Below are positions 27,051-39,999 of a DNA stretch of 64,000 nucleotides, one piece after another. A program made the translations under genes and the position numbers. Numbering within the stretch: the stretch's first letter is position 1; each line of letters starts with the position of its first letter. The DNA comes from Otis tarda (Eukaryota; Chordata; Aves; Otidiformes; Otididae). Location of the stretch: contig CM048557.1 in assembly GCA_026413225.1 (NCBI GenBank), positions 40,069,871-40,133,870 on the forward strand, written 5' to 3'. The notes under the pieces are model-generated. The model was not told the origin of the DNA. It did no database searches and worked only from the letters and a program-made list of their open reading frames with translations.

Positions 27051-27263
27051 TTACCGTGTCTGACTGGTGCTCAGATCTGTTTGCTGCTGCAGGTTAATGC
27101 TGGTGCCTTGCTGGTGCCACCCAGTCTTAGGGTGACTACTGCTGTAGTTCTTGAATCTTTTCTTACTTTGTTTTCCTTCTTTCAATTCTGCCCAGTTGCT
27201 ACTTCTGTCTGCCTGGACTGTTGCACCTATTTGGGCTGCCTTTTGATTGGGATTAATGATCAC
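27051..27263 (-). pseudogene. Possible ERV RNase H remnant (weak)
   Basis: A 70-codon minus-strand frame in a slightly GC-richer patch contains the phrase SSNWAEL. This resembles the 'S-x-x-W/A-E-L' stretch in retroviral and ERV RNase H domains, where the glutamate is a catalytic residue. Further along, the RNase H pattern (an aspartate-serine motif, then integrase) is not readable without frameshifts. No LTR or primer-binding site is adjacent. It could equally be a chance frame. I list it because the short match is specific enough to be worth testing; confidence is low. Confidence 0.2.
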
Positions 27264-28552
27264 CTAACAACCATGCATCATCCTAACAAGCAAGGACTTT
27301 GGGGCTAGTGTTTTTCCTACTATAGAAGGGTATTCTTCCAGGTCTTGACTCCTAGATGTTACTGCAACTTATATTATTTATTTTAATGCCCCTCTCACTC
27401 AAGTAGAATAACTTTTTGTAAGTTATTATTGATTCTTTCATCGTCCCTCCTGAACAGAAGGATTCATTTACACATTTTGCTTATAAATAAGCAACATAGT
27501 ACCTGTACTCTATATTGAAGCCATGCCCTAACAAGTAAGAGGTCACCAGACATGAGTGTTTTTCTTTCTCTCTTCTCCTGTTCCCCAGGTTGGTCTAAGC
27601 TTAGGAAGAGAACTGTGAGAGATTAACATGTAATTTTCACATGCACTTCATTTGAGTGGAATAACCTTTTGGAAGCTCTACTTAAACAACTGAGAACGTT
27701 GTTACAAACTGTTTCTTCATGCCTCCTCTGGTGAGTAGGGATAAGGAGGATTGCAAAATAAATTAGCAGAACGGTTTCCCTGTGGCCTCTGATTGGTATA
27801 CTGTTTAGTGGGTTATATAAAAACAGTGTCAAATTTACTGCTGCTGAAGATTTCACCTTTAAGGATATTTTCTTCACTGTTGGAAAAGAGATTGAATTTG
27901 ATAATGTGGCTGCACCTTGAATGACTAGAGATGTCTTACTGTTTGTCCAAACAGCTACGATGCATAAGACAATTGAAAATTAAGTGCTTCTTATTGATTT
28001 GCTGCATATTTGATTGACTCTCTGGAGAACTCTGATAGAAGAGCTTATAATATATCATCATTCTTGCAAGTACTTCAGAAATTTTACAAGAATGACAGGT
28101 GCTGGCAAAATGACTTTGCTAATCACACCTCCACAATAAGAGCAACTAAAATGCACCATGCTTTTCAGTTTCAGTAGAACAGACTTTTCCTGAACAAATG
28201 TTTGTGTAAGTGAATTAACGTCTGGAGTTTTTGTGAGAGATGGAGACCTTGCTGGAATCTCTGAAGAAACAGCAAGCTAACAAGAAGTGAACGTGTTGTT
28301 TCCCAGGAAAAGTCTGCATGGGATATAATGATTCTCCACAGAAACAATACTTGTGTAGTTTATAAAAGTGTGGGCTTAAAAGGGCCACAATCAAGAATAG
28401 TATGACTCTATGAAACAGATTGCCAAAAGACAAAACAGAGGAAATTGAGATCCAAAGAACTACGGCTATGCCTTTCCTTAGTTTGAGTGTTTTGCTCCTT
28501 CTTCCTCATTTGACTGCTCCCCCACTCCCATAAATGAAGATTAAAAAATACA

Positions 28553-28575
28553 TTTTTTTTTTTTTTAAAAAAAAA
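28553..28575. repeat. T14-A9 homopolymer junction
   Basis: Fourteen T followed directly by nine A, a self-complementary low-complexity site. Confidence 0.9.
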
Positions 28576-29986
28576 GTCTTTCACTCAATTTTTGAATCTT
28601 TTTTCCATACTAAATGGCACTTTTTTTTTTTTTCCTCTGGAAAAAATGAAGGTCATAGGAACAAATATTTGAAAATAATCTTTCAATTATTTTACCTGTC
28701 CATCTTCTCTTCTGATCATACTTTTAAAATGAAGACAAGGAGACTAAGGGCCTCCAGACATCCTTTGCAACTGCAAAGAAATGTTTTTCTTTTCAAAATA
28801 GAAAATAATAATTTTTAAAGGAAAAATATTAATATTTTAATTTTGACAGATGGAGCTCCTCATAACTTCTTCAGGAAGCCCTTTTGCTTTGACCAGATAT
28901 GCACATGATGCCTAGATAAACTATGGATTTATTGGGAAGGGTTAAATCTAAAGATGGTAACATATTCCTTGTTCAAGTCAGCACAGCCCTCCTTGAAAGC
29001 CAATACTCCTAACTTTTAGAATTTAAAAATTACGTACTCCATCCTAACCGCTCTTTGACTAAGGTCTGTGCATTGACCTTATGTTTTCTTGTGCTTTTCA
29101 ATATCAGCATCCTCTCCCCCATTTCTTTCTGGCCTAAAGACAAAAACACGCTAGACACTTTTTCTTTCTGGGCACAGCACAGAGCTGCTGTAAGTCTTGT
29201 CTGGTTACCATAATGACACATAATTCCAGTCTTTCACTTTCAAAGTTTACCCTGTCTCAAGAGTAATGGCACTGACAGAAGTGAGGATGTTACACTGTAA
29301 AAAAGCCAAACTATTAAACTGTTGTGAACTATTTAAAGAAAATTCCTTTAGTCACCAGTGCTGCAGAGGAGGGCAAAATTTTCTAACTCCATTGTGTTTT
29401 CAACTGATTCTAGATAGACATAGCTTTCCACTGCAGGAATTGGCCTTGTGCCAGTGACATCAATGGAAACATTGCCATTGACATTATTAGGAATTGGATC
29501 AGATGCACAGTTTGTATCTGTCATGTGATAACTGTAGGTAATGTCATTTTTCTTATCACTTTATTAGTTTCTACAGTAAAGTACACATTAAGATTTCAGT
29601 TTGCTTCTTGCAATGGATACAATGAGCCAGTATTGAAATATGATGGTTGATAATCTTATTCCTTTGAGAAAATCTAGTCAGTGTTTTTTTTTTTTTTAAA
29701 CTTAATTGGACTAGTAGAGGGCAATCTAGCAGAGCTGATAGCAATAAATGCAGTTAAAAATTAAGTTGTGCATAAAAGTGGTTGAATACATTAATGTGAA
29801 TAACTGCATATTCCTGGTCACAATCTTCAAATGACACAAAGCTAGGCTTCGTAGCTACATGCTTTGATAAAACAGTTCAAGCAGAAAACTAAGAAATAAC
29901 TTTTTTTTTGGGGTATTTGAGCTTTGAGTAAATCAGTGAAGTGATTTCTGAACTAAAGCAAAACCTATTTCTGGCATTGATTTTCA

Positions 29987-30000
29987 GGCCGCCATCTGGA
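29987..30000 (-). promoter_or_regulatory. YY1-like motif (candidate)
   Basis: The minus strand reads TCCAGATGGCGGCC, which includes CAGATGGCGGC, one base from the YY1 consensus AAGATGGCGGC. It also partly resembles a CTCF core. Single motif match only. Confidence 0.25.
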
Positions 30001-30732
30001 CTGCAAATTGCAGTTCAACATGAACTGCCTGATGTCTGTAGGTACTGAGCAAAACCTATGCCAGATACTAGAACTGGAACCCGAGTGCTCTCACCTAAAA
30101 TTGAAGACTACTTCAGCCAGAGATGGTGAAATTGTTAATTTATCATTTCACTAAGGATCTTGTCTCTTTTCTCAGCCAAGCACTTTTATTTTCAATACTC
30201 AGGTGCTAAATGCTTTTATTTTTACATAAAGACTATGGGTACCAGCACACACATTTGCATTGTTGCCTCTGGATCGTTATGTGGCAATTCTCACTTTTCC
30301 ATAAGAGTATACTGGAATATAAATATGAACTATGTGTTACTGACCAGTATAAGTGTTCAAATTCAAATTATTTTCTGTCCTATCTTTTCCCTTGTTGCAT
30401 TTACATTGATAAGGCTAAGTCAATGAGTGATCAAACTGCTCATGTTAATTGGCCACTTATTTGAGTTCTACAACTAGAAATTTCTACAATGAGAATTTTT
30501 CATGTGGGTGCAACTATAGTTTATTGCTTCCCAGGGAAGATGGGAAAATAAAAATATAAATTAAAAAATTATGCAGACATAACTTTTTAAAGAAATAGAT
30601 TTTATCACCTTCTATACATGGAAAAAAAGAAAAAATATTTTGAAAGGTTAGTTTTTCCTTTCATCTTAAAATCTGTTATTCCTGCACTAGGAAAGTTCTG
30701 CAGTTTGGATAACAGTGACAGTGCATTATTTG

Positions 30733-30750
30733 AAAAAAAAAAAAAAAAAA
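30733..30750. repeat. A18 homopolymer run
   Basis: Eighteen consecutive A; no retrogene seen next to it. Confidence 0.9.
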
Positions 30751-32414
30751 TCTAGAATTTCATTTTGAAAGCAGAAAAATTTATTTTTTGTTCCAATATA
30801 TGTGCCTGCTTTCTGCCACTATATTTTCCATCCTTTTCCATTTGGAAATTATAAATTTTGAGAGAAGGGGAAAACCAGCCACAGTTTCAGACCTTCCCTG
30901 AGAAAACTTTAGTAGACCGCTATTGTCCTTCTGCCATCAGGAAAACTTTTATATGAAAAAAATATTTAACTTTCACTGTCCAGTAAGAATTCCGTAGTAT
31001 TTTTCAGTCATTCTTCTGATTTTGGTGCTTACAGGTGCAGGTATACTTAGATATTTGTGTTCATTTTAGGAATGGTTTCACAGTGGTGAAGAGTAGTTAC
31101 ATTAGCAATACTTCTGTTGGGAAGATTGAGAATATTTTAGAGAACAAACAACTGAATTCCAGTCTTAAAAGTGAATGAATCACCACTTACTGGTGAGTGA
31201 AACATGACTGAATTTTGGTATTCTTTTCATGGGCAATATATATTTCTCACTGTTTTACTAAAGTAAATTCTTCATAATTCATTACTTACTAGTCTATAAA
31301 GTTCCATAGGCCAGAAATATTTCCACATTTCAGTTGAAGATGCTGTAACTGTATTTTAATGAAATCTTGCATTACTTAGAATACATTACTTTTGCCAAAT
31401 GCACTATTGAACATTTACAAGTACCCTATGAAGTACTATCATAACAAAATTATACTTGTCAAACAATTGAATAAAGTGCATTTTAAGATGCATTACTCTG
31501 TTTTTAATTGTATTTGTTCACTTACTTACTACATTAAATCATAAAACAGAGTAATCTGTGATGGAACTTCCAGCCAGTGTGAATAACTACATTTTTCCTG
31601 TACACATTTTATGAGATTGGCTTTTTTTTGGTTGTTTTTTGAAACTTACTTAGCCACTAAAGGCATTGGTAATATTGGGACAAATACATTAATGTCTAAG
31701 TCTCTATGATAGACTACAATTTAGTTTGATTTCTGATCATGGGCAAAAACTCAGGTTCCATATTTTGTCATATCTGATAACTCATCTTGATTAATTTAAT
31801 ATTATGGATCTCTAATGTCTCTTAAAACAATGCAATAATGAATGTAAGTGGTCATGAGTAATGAAGGAAGAGTCTGCAATACTTACAGTGTCAGTTGGCA
31901 GGAAAGATCTGATTTGCAAGATTATTCCTTTATCATCTTATTTTTTTTTGTTATGATCCTTTGTGATTATAAAATAAGATTCTAGAAACTATTCAGGAGA
32001 AAGCCTGAGTCAAATTATCTCTGATTCCCATAAGAAATTTTGTTGATTTTGAGTATGATTCCTGTGAGCATATATGAAAATGAAATTAATTTTTTAGAGA
32101 ACTGGGACCAAATATGCCAACAAAAATTTAACAAGCAGCTGAATATTCTTGTTCAAAGAATAAGGTTTTTTACTTAATTTAAAAATGGAGGGAAGATATT
32201 TGGTTACTTGTATACATATGATTAAAGAATGTTTCCCTGATTTTGAAAGCCTCTCTTCCACTTGATAATGGTTAATCCATGAGAACAGTGTGTAGATGGG
32301 ATAGAACTAATTCAGTACAAATACAATAATATAATAGAACTAATTCAAATCCAATATAAGATTTGAAATTTTAGGCTAGTTATTGAAATTAATAGAATTA
32401 AATTATCACCATGA

Positions 32415-32850
32415 AAATGATCAGAGGGCTGGAGCACCTCTCCTATGAGAACAAGCTGAGAGAGTTGGGGCTGTTCAGCCAGGAGAATAGGAGTCTCCGG
32501 GGAGACCTTGTAGCAGCCTTCCAGTTACCTAAATGGGGCCTACAGGAAAGACAAGGAGAAAATCTTTAGCAGGGCCTGTTGCGATAGGACGAGGAGTAAC
32601 GTTTTTATAATAGAAGGAAACAGATTCAAACTGTACATAAGGGAAAAATTCTTGACAATGAGGGTGACAGAACACTGGAACAGGTTGCCCAGAGAGGTGG
32701 TGGATGCCCCATCCCTGGAAACATTCTTGGCCAGGTTGGACTGGGCTCTGAGCAACCCGATCCAGCTGGAGATGTCCCTGCTTCTTCTAGGGGGCTTGGA
32801 CTAGATGATCTTTAAAGGTCCCTTCCAACCCAAACCATTCTATGATTCTA
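32415..32850 (+). mobile_element. CR1 LINE 3' fragment (plus)
   Basis: A 5'-truncated CR1 of about 436 bp holding the end of ORF2 and the 3' UTR. It opens in the segment coding for the conserved 'RGLEHLSYE' region (GAGGGCTGGAGCACCTCTCC), then 'GAGAGTTGGGGCTGTTCAGCC', and ends with CCATTCTATGATTCTA at 32835-32850, the CR1 tail. Compared with the intact family frame (see the 163-codon stretch in 41751-44144) it has several indels and stops, so nothing is encoded. The 71-codon minus-strand frame at 32540-32755 is antisense. Flanks are AT-rich with no clear target duplication, as is common for CR1. Confidence 0.95.
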
Positions 32851-34268
32851 AAATGATTTAATTGAAACTGCACAGTCCCCGTATAAAAATCTGCAAGTGT
32901 CCTGAATGGAACACTAACTAACAAAAGGAAAATAATGTCTTGGCTGGAAGCTCAGCTTCAGAGCTCTTAACCAGCTTTTGGCCCATGATCCTTTCACTCT
33001 CTAAACAGCATTTTTGTTTAAAAACTCTGAATTTTCATGTTAGAAACTCAGTGCTGCCCATTTGCTATGTTTATGCAAAAGTTGCCTTGTATAGGGCAGA
33101 GCATAAAATAGGTAGTTTCGTATCTATGAAATGGCACATTGCTCTGTGAGATGTAAACAACAGATGATTGTGAGAAGCTAATTGTGATCCGTAGTGATGC
33201 TGTTCTTACTAGCCAGAGACAAGCATATTCATTAACCTTGACAAAGCACTGCTAAATGACATCTTGAATTTGTCTGCCAATATGGGCTACAATTATCAAA
33301 TCAATTGGCTTTGCAGAAAATCAGTTCCTATTCTTCTACATGACTCTTTTCTGTTGGCACTACCTGTACAATTTTGGCCTTGCCAAACCCTTCTTTGATG
33401 GGGGAGCACCCTAGATTTTTTTAAGAAGCCAGTATATTCAGAAATATGGCTTGAAAACAAGGATCTCGAAATAAAGGAAACATTATTACAAAATAAAAAC
33501 TAAGTTCAATATTCATATGTGCAATTCCTAGCATCAATTGTTATTTTACATAGTTAATTTCTGCATATGAAGAGTGAAAACTTTGTAAATGGCTGGGAAA
33601 ATAAGGAGGTTGAACAGACATGATTTTCCCCTTCTAAACAGGCCATTTACAGTTTCTTAGAATGATAATTTTATACTTTTATGACAGGATGTACAGGTCT
33701 GCAGTTAATTAAACATGTTACTATAGGTATGTATATATTTATTACAAATTAAATTCTGCACATATTTTAAATATAAACTAATTAATCAATAGACAAGGGA
33801 AGTGAATAATAATCACTGTGTTATAGCAATGGATAGAGCTGCAGTTCTTAATGGAAATTGGTTATAATCTCAAAAAGTCGTTACTGAAGTTACATGCTGC
33901 TGTAAACATTCATCCTTGTTTAAGAACTCTTAAATGATTGTGATATGTTTACTTAATCTCTGTCTAGTTCATTGTGGAATATTTAAAATCTTATTTTGCA
34001 TAAAATATTAAGAAGGCAATTACGAAACATGTTCTTGGTTTTTTAGTGATTGTCGTTGGAGAAAGTTCAACTGGGGTAATAGAATCCTTTTATTTTGCTC
34101 TATAAGTGCCAGTCACAGGTTAATGGTTTTATTGAATGTTTGTTTGAGGAGCATAATTTTTTTCTTCTTGATTAATCTTTGGATAACTTTTTAAAAAGCA
34201 TTTATCACTGATACTGAAATTTTTTAACTTCCCTTGACTGCTATCAGCAGCCTGCCTGCCCTCCATGA

Positions 34269-34346
34269 TGCTCAGTCAGCATTTTCAGATTCAGCACTTT
34301 CTGTCATTGATTGATAGAAGACACTTCTTTCCCAGTTACTGAGTCA
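34269..34346. promoter_or_regulatory. MARE/AP-1/PBX motif cluster (candidate enhancer)
   Basis: Within 78 bp there is TGCTCAGTCAGCA (34269-34281), one base from the Maf recognition element TGCTGAGTCAGCA; TGATTGAT (34308-34315), a PBX-type site; and TGAGTCA (34340-34346), a perfect AP-1 core. The patch is less AT-rich than its flanks and has no coding or repeat explanation. Function is inferred from motifs only. Confidence 0.3.
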
Positions 34347-35686
34347 GACACATCAGGGAGAGACAGACAGGCTGCAGAAGATAATTTAATCAAGCAAAAG
34401 TAATTCAGAACTTGAATTCAATCCTAAAATCTGCTACAAAGTATATAGAACTTCTCAATATTGCTTAGTTGATAGCAGATATTTAATGCAAAAATTTAAA
34501 TGAGAGTACTATAAAGCACACCTTTTTAAGAATGGTCACACAGTGTACAAAGAAAAACAGTGAATCATAGGGGCTGGATTTATTGTCATTATTTTTAAAA
34601 GTGCCTTTAATTTTACCATACTGTAACTAAGAATGCCAGCATTGAATTTGGTACACAGTACTCACTGTTCTCCCTGATGATTCAATTAACATGTAGTGGC
34701 TTTTGATAAATGGGCTAGTGAACTCCATCCAGGTTCCAGCAGAAGCGTGTTTCATTAATCCAGTAGTACAACAGTGTCAAAACAATAGTCAACACAAAAA
34801 TTTAGATAAGAACTTGTGATAAATCTGCTTTCACATGCTAAGGGAACTATTTCATTGAAAGACAAGTTCACGGTCTGTCCCTAACTCCGTAGGGAAAGGG
34901 AGAGGGAAAGAAAAGAAGAGACAATGATTGCTGCATCTAGATTCTTAGCGCTGAGCTACTACACTTCTTTTATTCCAACTAAAGGTTTGGTTCACTATTT
35001 TCAAAGCAACTTAAAAAAGGTCAAGGATCGCTTCCTGCAATTCGTTCAGTCCTAATATCTAGTTCTCATCTGACCACTAGCAGGATAATCTTTTGTTCTG
35101 CAAACACTATCCCTTAGATAATCATTGGAACACTTTTTTTTTTTTCTGAGGGAAATGTAAAATGAATTAACATTTTAAAAACATAAGAAATTTTGCAAGA
35201 ATCAACAAGGTTGTTAAGAAAAAAATATTTTTTTTTTGCTCTCAAACATAGACTTGGAAAAGGAAACTTCTGAGTACTGTCTAATTTGTACAAATAAATT
35301 GTATGGTGTTCTGATTTCTCAGTTCAAAATGTTTTCTTAAGAGCAAGAACAGTGTATCACATTCTTTACAGCCATTGACCAACTTTTCTGTGCCTTTTAA
35401 CGTCAAGGAAAGCATTGAGAGGGCAAGAGTTAAAAACAATTTGCCTTTCCTTGCGAATTTAGGAAATACTGGGGTTTTTTTTCTGATTTAGTAGGCAAAC
35501 AGTAAATGTTAAGTTTTTTAAAGCTATTTTGTTGTTCCATTTTCTCCCTATCCAAGATCAAAATGGAGTTCAGTACTATTTTTTTAATATTTTTGCTGTA
35601 ATATATTGGGATCACAAGGTAAGCACTATTAGCTTTTAGGGAAGAAAAAAAGAAGTAATGGCTAATTATCCAGATATGCTTAAATG

Positions 35687-35717
35687 TCTAGATACAGGTT
35701 TGTTGTCTGTATCTAGA
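35687..35717. repeat. Perfect 11-bp inverted repeat (hairpin)
   Basis: TCTAGATACAG (35687-35697), a 9-bp spacer, then the exact complement CTGTATCTAGA (35707-35717). No coding or transposon context. Confidence 0.7.
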
Positions 35718-38700
35718 TTGACAATTGGCTTTAGAGAAATGCTTTCACTTTTCAAATAGGTCTTAACAGATATATGCATGTAGATCTGCCATAGAATGTA
35801 TATTTGTCTTGTTTTACATTAGCAATATGATTCCTGATTCTTTTAAAATGTCCTTTACAGGGTGTTTCCAAAAGACTTTGAAATATGTTATCCATCTTCA
35901 AGACAGTGTCTTCATAGACATTTTCAAGTTAATCTTTTAGAAACTACATACAGAGAAAGGATTAACCCTTCATGCTCTTTAAAAAATCCATATTAATTGT
36001 GACTGCTACTAAAACGAGAGTTGATGCTTGATGTAAACAAGCAAAGAAGAGTTTGATATTGTTTTAAGTGACAGACAAAAAGAAGTTTAGGCTAAATTCC
36101 TGTATTCTTTGTCTTTGAAATATGTAAAATCTGCCAGATTCTGCAGGATTGCAGAGTTTTATCATCATTGAGTTCTTTTCTGGAGTAGGATTTAAGATTA
36201 CAGAGGGTCAGATTCTACAGTCTGCTCTATCTGATTTATTCTTGGTGCTTTCCTGAGTCTATGTGATACGCTTACTATCCATGTCCATCAATGTTAATAT
36301 TCATAGGACCTGTTCTAATTTATATTTACATAATCTATCTATACTGGTAGATTATTTAGATGCAGTGAAGTACATTCATCAGCCAGTACAATCTTGTCAC
36401 TTAGCCAAGTGTGATACAGAGGTCTGTTTGGCAGCAGGGTAGATTTGAGATGCAAAGTTGTTAAGGGAAAAAAAAAAGGAAAAAAAAAAACAAAACAGAA
36501 AGAAACCTCACGGTAATACAAAATCACTTCTTATAAACACATTTGCATTAAAATGCACAATAAACTCAAACCACAATAGGCACAAAATACAACAAAATAC
36601 TGAGCAACAAAATCAATAAAAACAAACAAGCTAAGCAACAAAATGAGTAAACAACAATTAGAGGATTTAACAAGCAGGAATAGATAGTCTGTGTTCCTAA
36701 GCTTTATATCAGGCAATGATAATTTGAGCTTTAGAATACTTTCATCTTCCTGCCACCTACAATCTTACTGCTGAATTGTACGTGACATTAAAATTTATCT
36801 AGTGAGATAGCACTCCCAATGTGATTTTTAAAAAATACGATAATGAATAACCCTATTTTAACTATTTGACTATTTGTCTTTCCCAGTAGATGAACCAAAA
36901 TCATGTCCATCTACTCAGTCTAGATGATTTCAGATGATGACTGCTCAAACTTCTACTCCATCTCTTGTTCAAATCAACTCATTACTGTACCTCTGCCTCT
37001 GCATCAAACATAATGCACTTTTTAAAAATCTTTATTGTTGGAAATAAAGAAAGCTGTATAAGGCAGTGTCTTCCAAAGTCGTGGAATCAGGACATACTGT
37101 TCTTTTGGATTAAATGTGACCGTGTAAACTTATTCTTTCTGAGCAACCCTAACTCTGGACAACAGTCCTAGCAGGACTAGTTGCTAGTCTTGTGTCACAG
37201 CATCCTGTCTGTCCACTTCATAGGGCTATATAGTCCTGGCAGTTTCTTGACGCTGCCTGCTAACAGCAGATTTGCAGGGCACATAGGTCTCCACTGCCCT
37301 TCTAGAATATTTTTACTAGTTTTAAATATACATATTTCAAATGTAACGTGGCACAAGCTTTGACAGTCAATGGTCTAGAGCATTTCTCTTTCTGCTTCTT
37401 GCATGTGTTCAAGACTTCGTATTTATGTCAATGTTTTATTCATTAATGTAGGCCAAGTCAACAGCCTAAATACTCAGAAGGATACCTGGATTCCTGTTTT
37501 CAGAGAGAAGTGAATTTTCAATGTAATAAAAAGGAGTAGGCAAGGTCTCAGCATATTGCATGTCATCATTTTAGATTTATGCTGATGCATTCTATCTAAT
37601 CTTTCAGCCCTGTAGGATTGATATTAGCAGCTGCAGGCAAAAGATAAAGTTTTGATTAAGACCTCACCCATTTTGTGGATATAATAAGATTTTATTGCAG
37701 TTGCAATAAATTAAAAGTAGTAATTTCTGCAAATGCAAAACACTAAATGAATAAAATGCATGTCATGATGATTTTTTAGATTCTGAATTATTTTTAGAAT
37801 TAAGGAGTTACTTTGAAGTAAAGTTTATAGGTCAAGTGTTAAACTGTAAATAATAAAGCTAGTAAACCATACACCATAGTACTTTATTTTATTTCTCTCA
37901 GAACCACTGTACCATAAAACACTTCAGTTTCTAGGGTCAAATTGCATACAGAGATGTACAGCCTCACTGAAGAACCCAGGAATATTTTATAAATCTGAGC
38001 AAGCACGTGAAGCGTGGACTGCATTTTGGGCTAAAGTTCAGGTGAATGCCATCACACACATTCTGTTATCTAGAAGAAACAGGAGGAATACCAATATCAG
38101 AATATCAGTAGGCAGGGAATTATGGCATGTTCTTGTAGGGCTGAAGGTCTGGACAAAATGGAGAGAAAGGATACTGCAGAGTGCAATAGCCATGGTGATA
38201 AAAATCATACATATGCACTTTAGGTGACAAAACAAGTTTAATGTATTACTTTATCTCCATGTTGTGTCACTGAATGACATACACAAAGTAAAGCTTGTAT
38301 GAGTAATTTTCATTTATTATTTTCCATCTTCAATGTTTAATTATACAAACTTGGTTAGGCAGACTGGATGTGAAAATGAAAATTTACCATTCGGCTAATA
38401 AAATACTACAATAAGCTGATTAAAAGTGCAATGATTGGTACCATGGAATGCAGTGGACACTGAAGGTAGGACATGCTGCCAGGGTTTTCTATTTCCTATA
38501 TTTAAAAGTTTTGTTCAAAATTCAATTAAGCTTAGTCCATTCACATATATCCATTAACATGTTTTTCTCGTGTTACATTAAGGCCTCTTGTGTCCCTGAA
38601 AAAAAAAATAGTCTTTGCAAAATATTAGCATTTTATAGCCTGTTGAGAATATTGCAGACTGTATCTCTCTACCTACAAGGTCTTACGAAATTATTCATGT

Positions 38701-39806
38701 AAGATCATTATGTATGATCTGTAAAGGGCCTGATGGTTGATCCCATTGCCATAAAAGTAACACTTACTTAAAGGGACATTCATTGAAGTAGTTGGTGACA
38801 TGGGTGTCATACTATATCATGAATGTCTCTTGGAGAGAAAACAAGAACTGACATGATAAATTTGCTTAGATACCTTTATAATACCTTTTATACCTTATTC
38901 TCCTTTACTTAGATTTTCAGTGAGAAGTATTTTGTATTATTTTAGTGGTACTTTACTATGATATTTGTCTAGTCAATTGTATTCCATTCTTTAGTTTTGT
39001 ATTAGTTGTTTTTCTTCCTCAAATAGAATACAATGAAGATATGTAAAATATTACATCTCTTTGATTTCAGACTACTCTTCCAGTTTATCAAGATCCGTTT
39101 ATATTCTAAACTTGACCTTCAGAATTGTTCCAACTCTCCCCACCTTGCTACCAGAGACAAACATTGTGTTCCCTCTCTTAGTCAAATTTGCTGAATAACG
39201 ACTAAATAAAAGCAGTTCCTGGTTAGCCCTCCACAAGCTACTACACGATGCCATGCATGCTTGACAATTCACAGACATATGGGTCTGTGTAATAACTACA
39301 TGAATAGGTTATTTGGCATGTATCCGATATTGTGTATCGAGGATGTTGCTGACTTCATATTCCTTTATATAGAAGTCTCCAAACTCTGATAGTCCTGCTG
39401 ATAACAATAAATAAGCCACTCTGAAGCGTAATGTACAGCTATCTGAGTTAGTAATACTTTTCTCCTGACACTGTTGGCGGTAACACCAAGCCAAATTAAA
39501 TTTGAACTTTTGCTGTACGCTCTAAATTAGATATTATAAAATGCCAAAAAAAACCCAACCAAAACCCAAAACCTAAACAGGACACAAAGTTACAAATTAA
39601 TGGGATCTGTTGGTTATGGACTAAAATAACTTCTGCTGAGTCTGCTTTGTGTGGTTCAAAACTCTCTTACTATAGTGCTATCTGCAACAGTATTATGTGC
39701 CTTTATCCAGATAGTCCAGTGGCCTGAATAGCTGTTCTCTTGCATCTTAACTGTCAGGTTTATATTTTTTTTAAGTATATTGTGCATATTCTGCTTTATT
39801 TGGTAA

Positions 39807-39811
39807 GATGT
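39807..39811. repeat. Target-site duplication, left copy (GATGT)
   Basis: GATGT directly before the LTR's TG end. The right flank (40944-40948) reads GATAT, one mismatch, consistent with a decayed 5-bp duplication. Confidence 0.65.
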
Positions 39812-39993
39812 TGTCGTAGTTCAGCCCCGATGGGGACCAGACTACGCAGTCTCTCTCTCACTCCCCCAACCCTCTGAGAGAACAGGAGGAGAAGATATAG
39901 GAAAAACGGCTCAAGGTTTGAGATAAGGTCGGGGAGAAATCCTTAAAGTTACCGTTACGGGCAAAACAGACTCGACTTGGGGAAAACTATTCA

Positions 39994-39999
39994 TTTATT
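39994..39999 (-). terminator. Polyadenylation signal in LTR copy 3
   Basis: Minus-strand AATAAA at the position matching 19453-19458 in copy 2. Use inferred. Confidence 0.45.

Larger units (their letters stand above)
20412..32414. other. Unique AT-rich DNA, no gene seen
   Basis: About 12 kb with no clear gene or recent transposable element. Holds homopolymer runs (A18 at 26736-26753; T14 directly followed by A9 at 28553-28575; A18 at 30733-30750). Open frames are all short; the one at 27051-27263 is discussed separately as a possible ERV remnant. A YY1-like motif lies at 29987-30000. Confidence 0.7.
32851..39806. other. Unique AT-rich DNA, no gene seen
   Basis: About 7 kb without a recognisable gene. 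Short open frames only (84 codons at 38448-38702 is the longest). Notable non-coding structure: a motif cluster at 34269-34346 and a perfect 11-bp hairpin at 35687-35717. A patch at 36539-36660 is rich in CAACAAAAT-like words without a regular period. Confidence 0.7.

Noticed and set aside
35868-35900. TA followed by CAGGGTGTTTCCAAAAG, similar to a mariner terminal repeat
   Set aside because: No matching inverted end or transposase remnant was found within about 1.5 kb, so a mariner copy cannot be supported.
36539-36660. CAACAAAAT-rich stretch as a minisatellite
   Set aside because: The words recur irregularly with no constant period; simple A/C-rich composition explains it.
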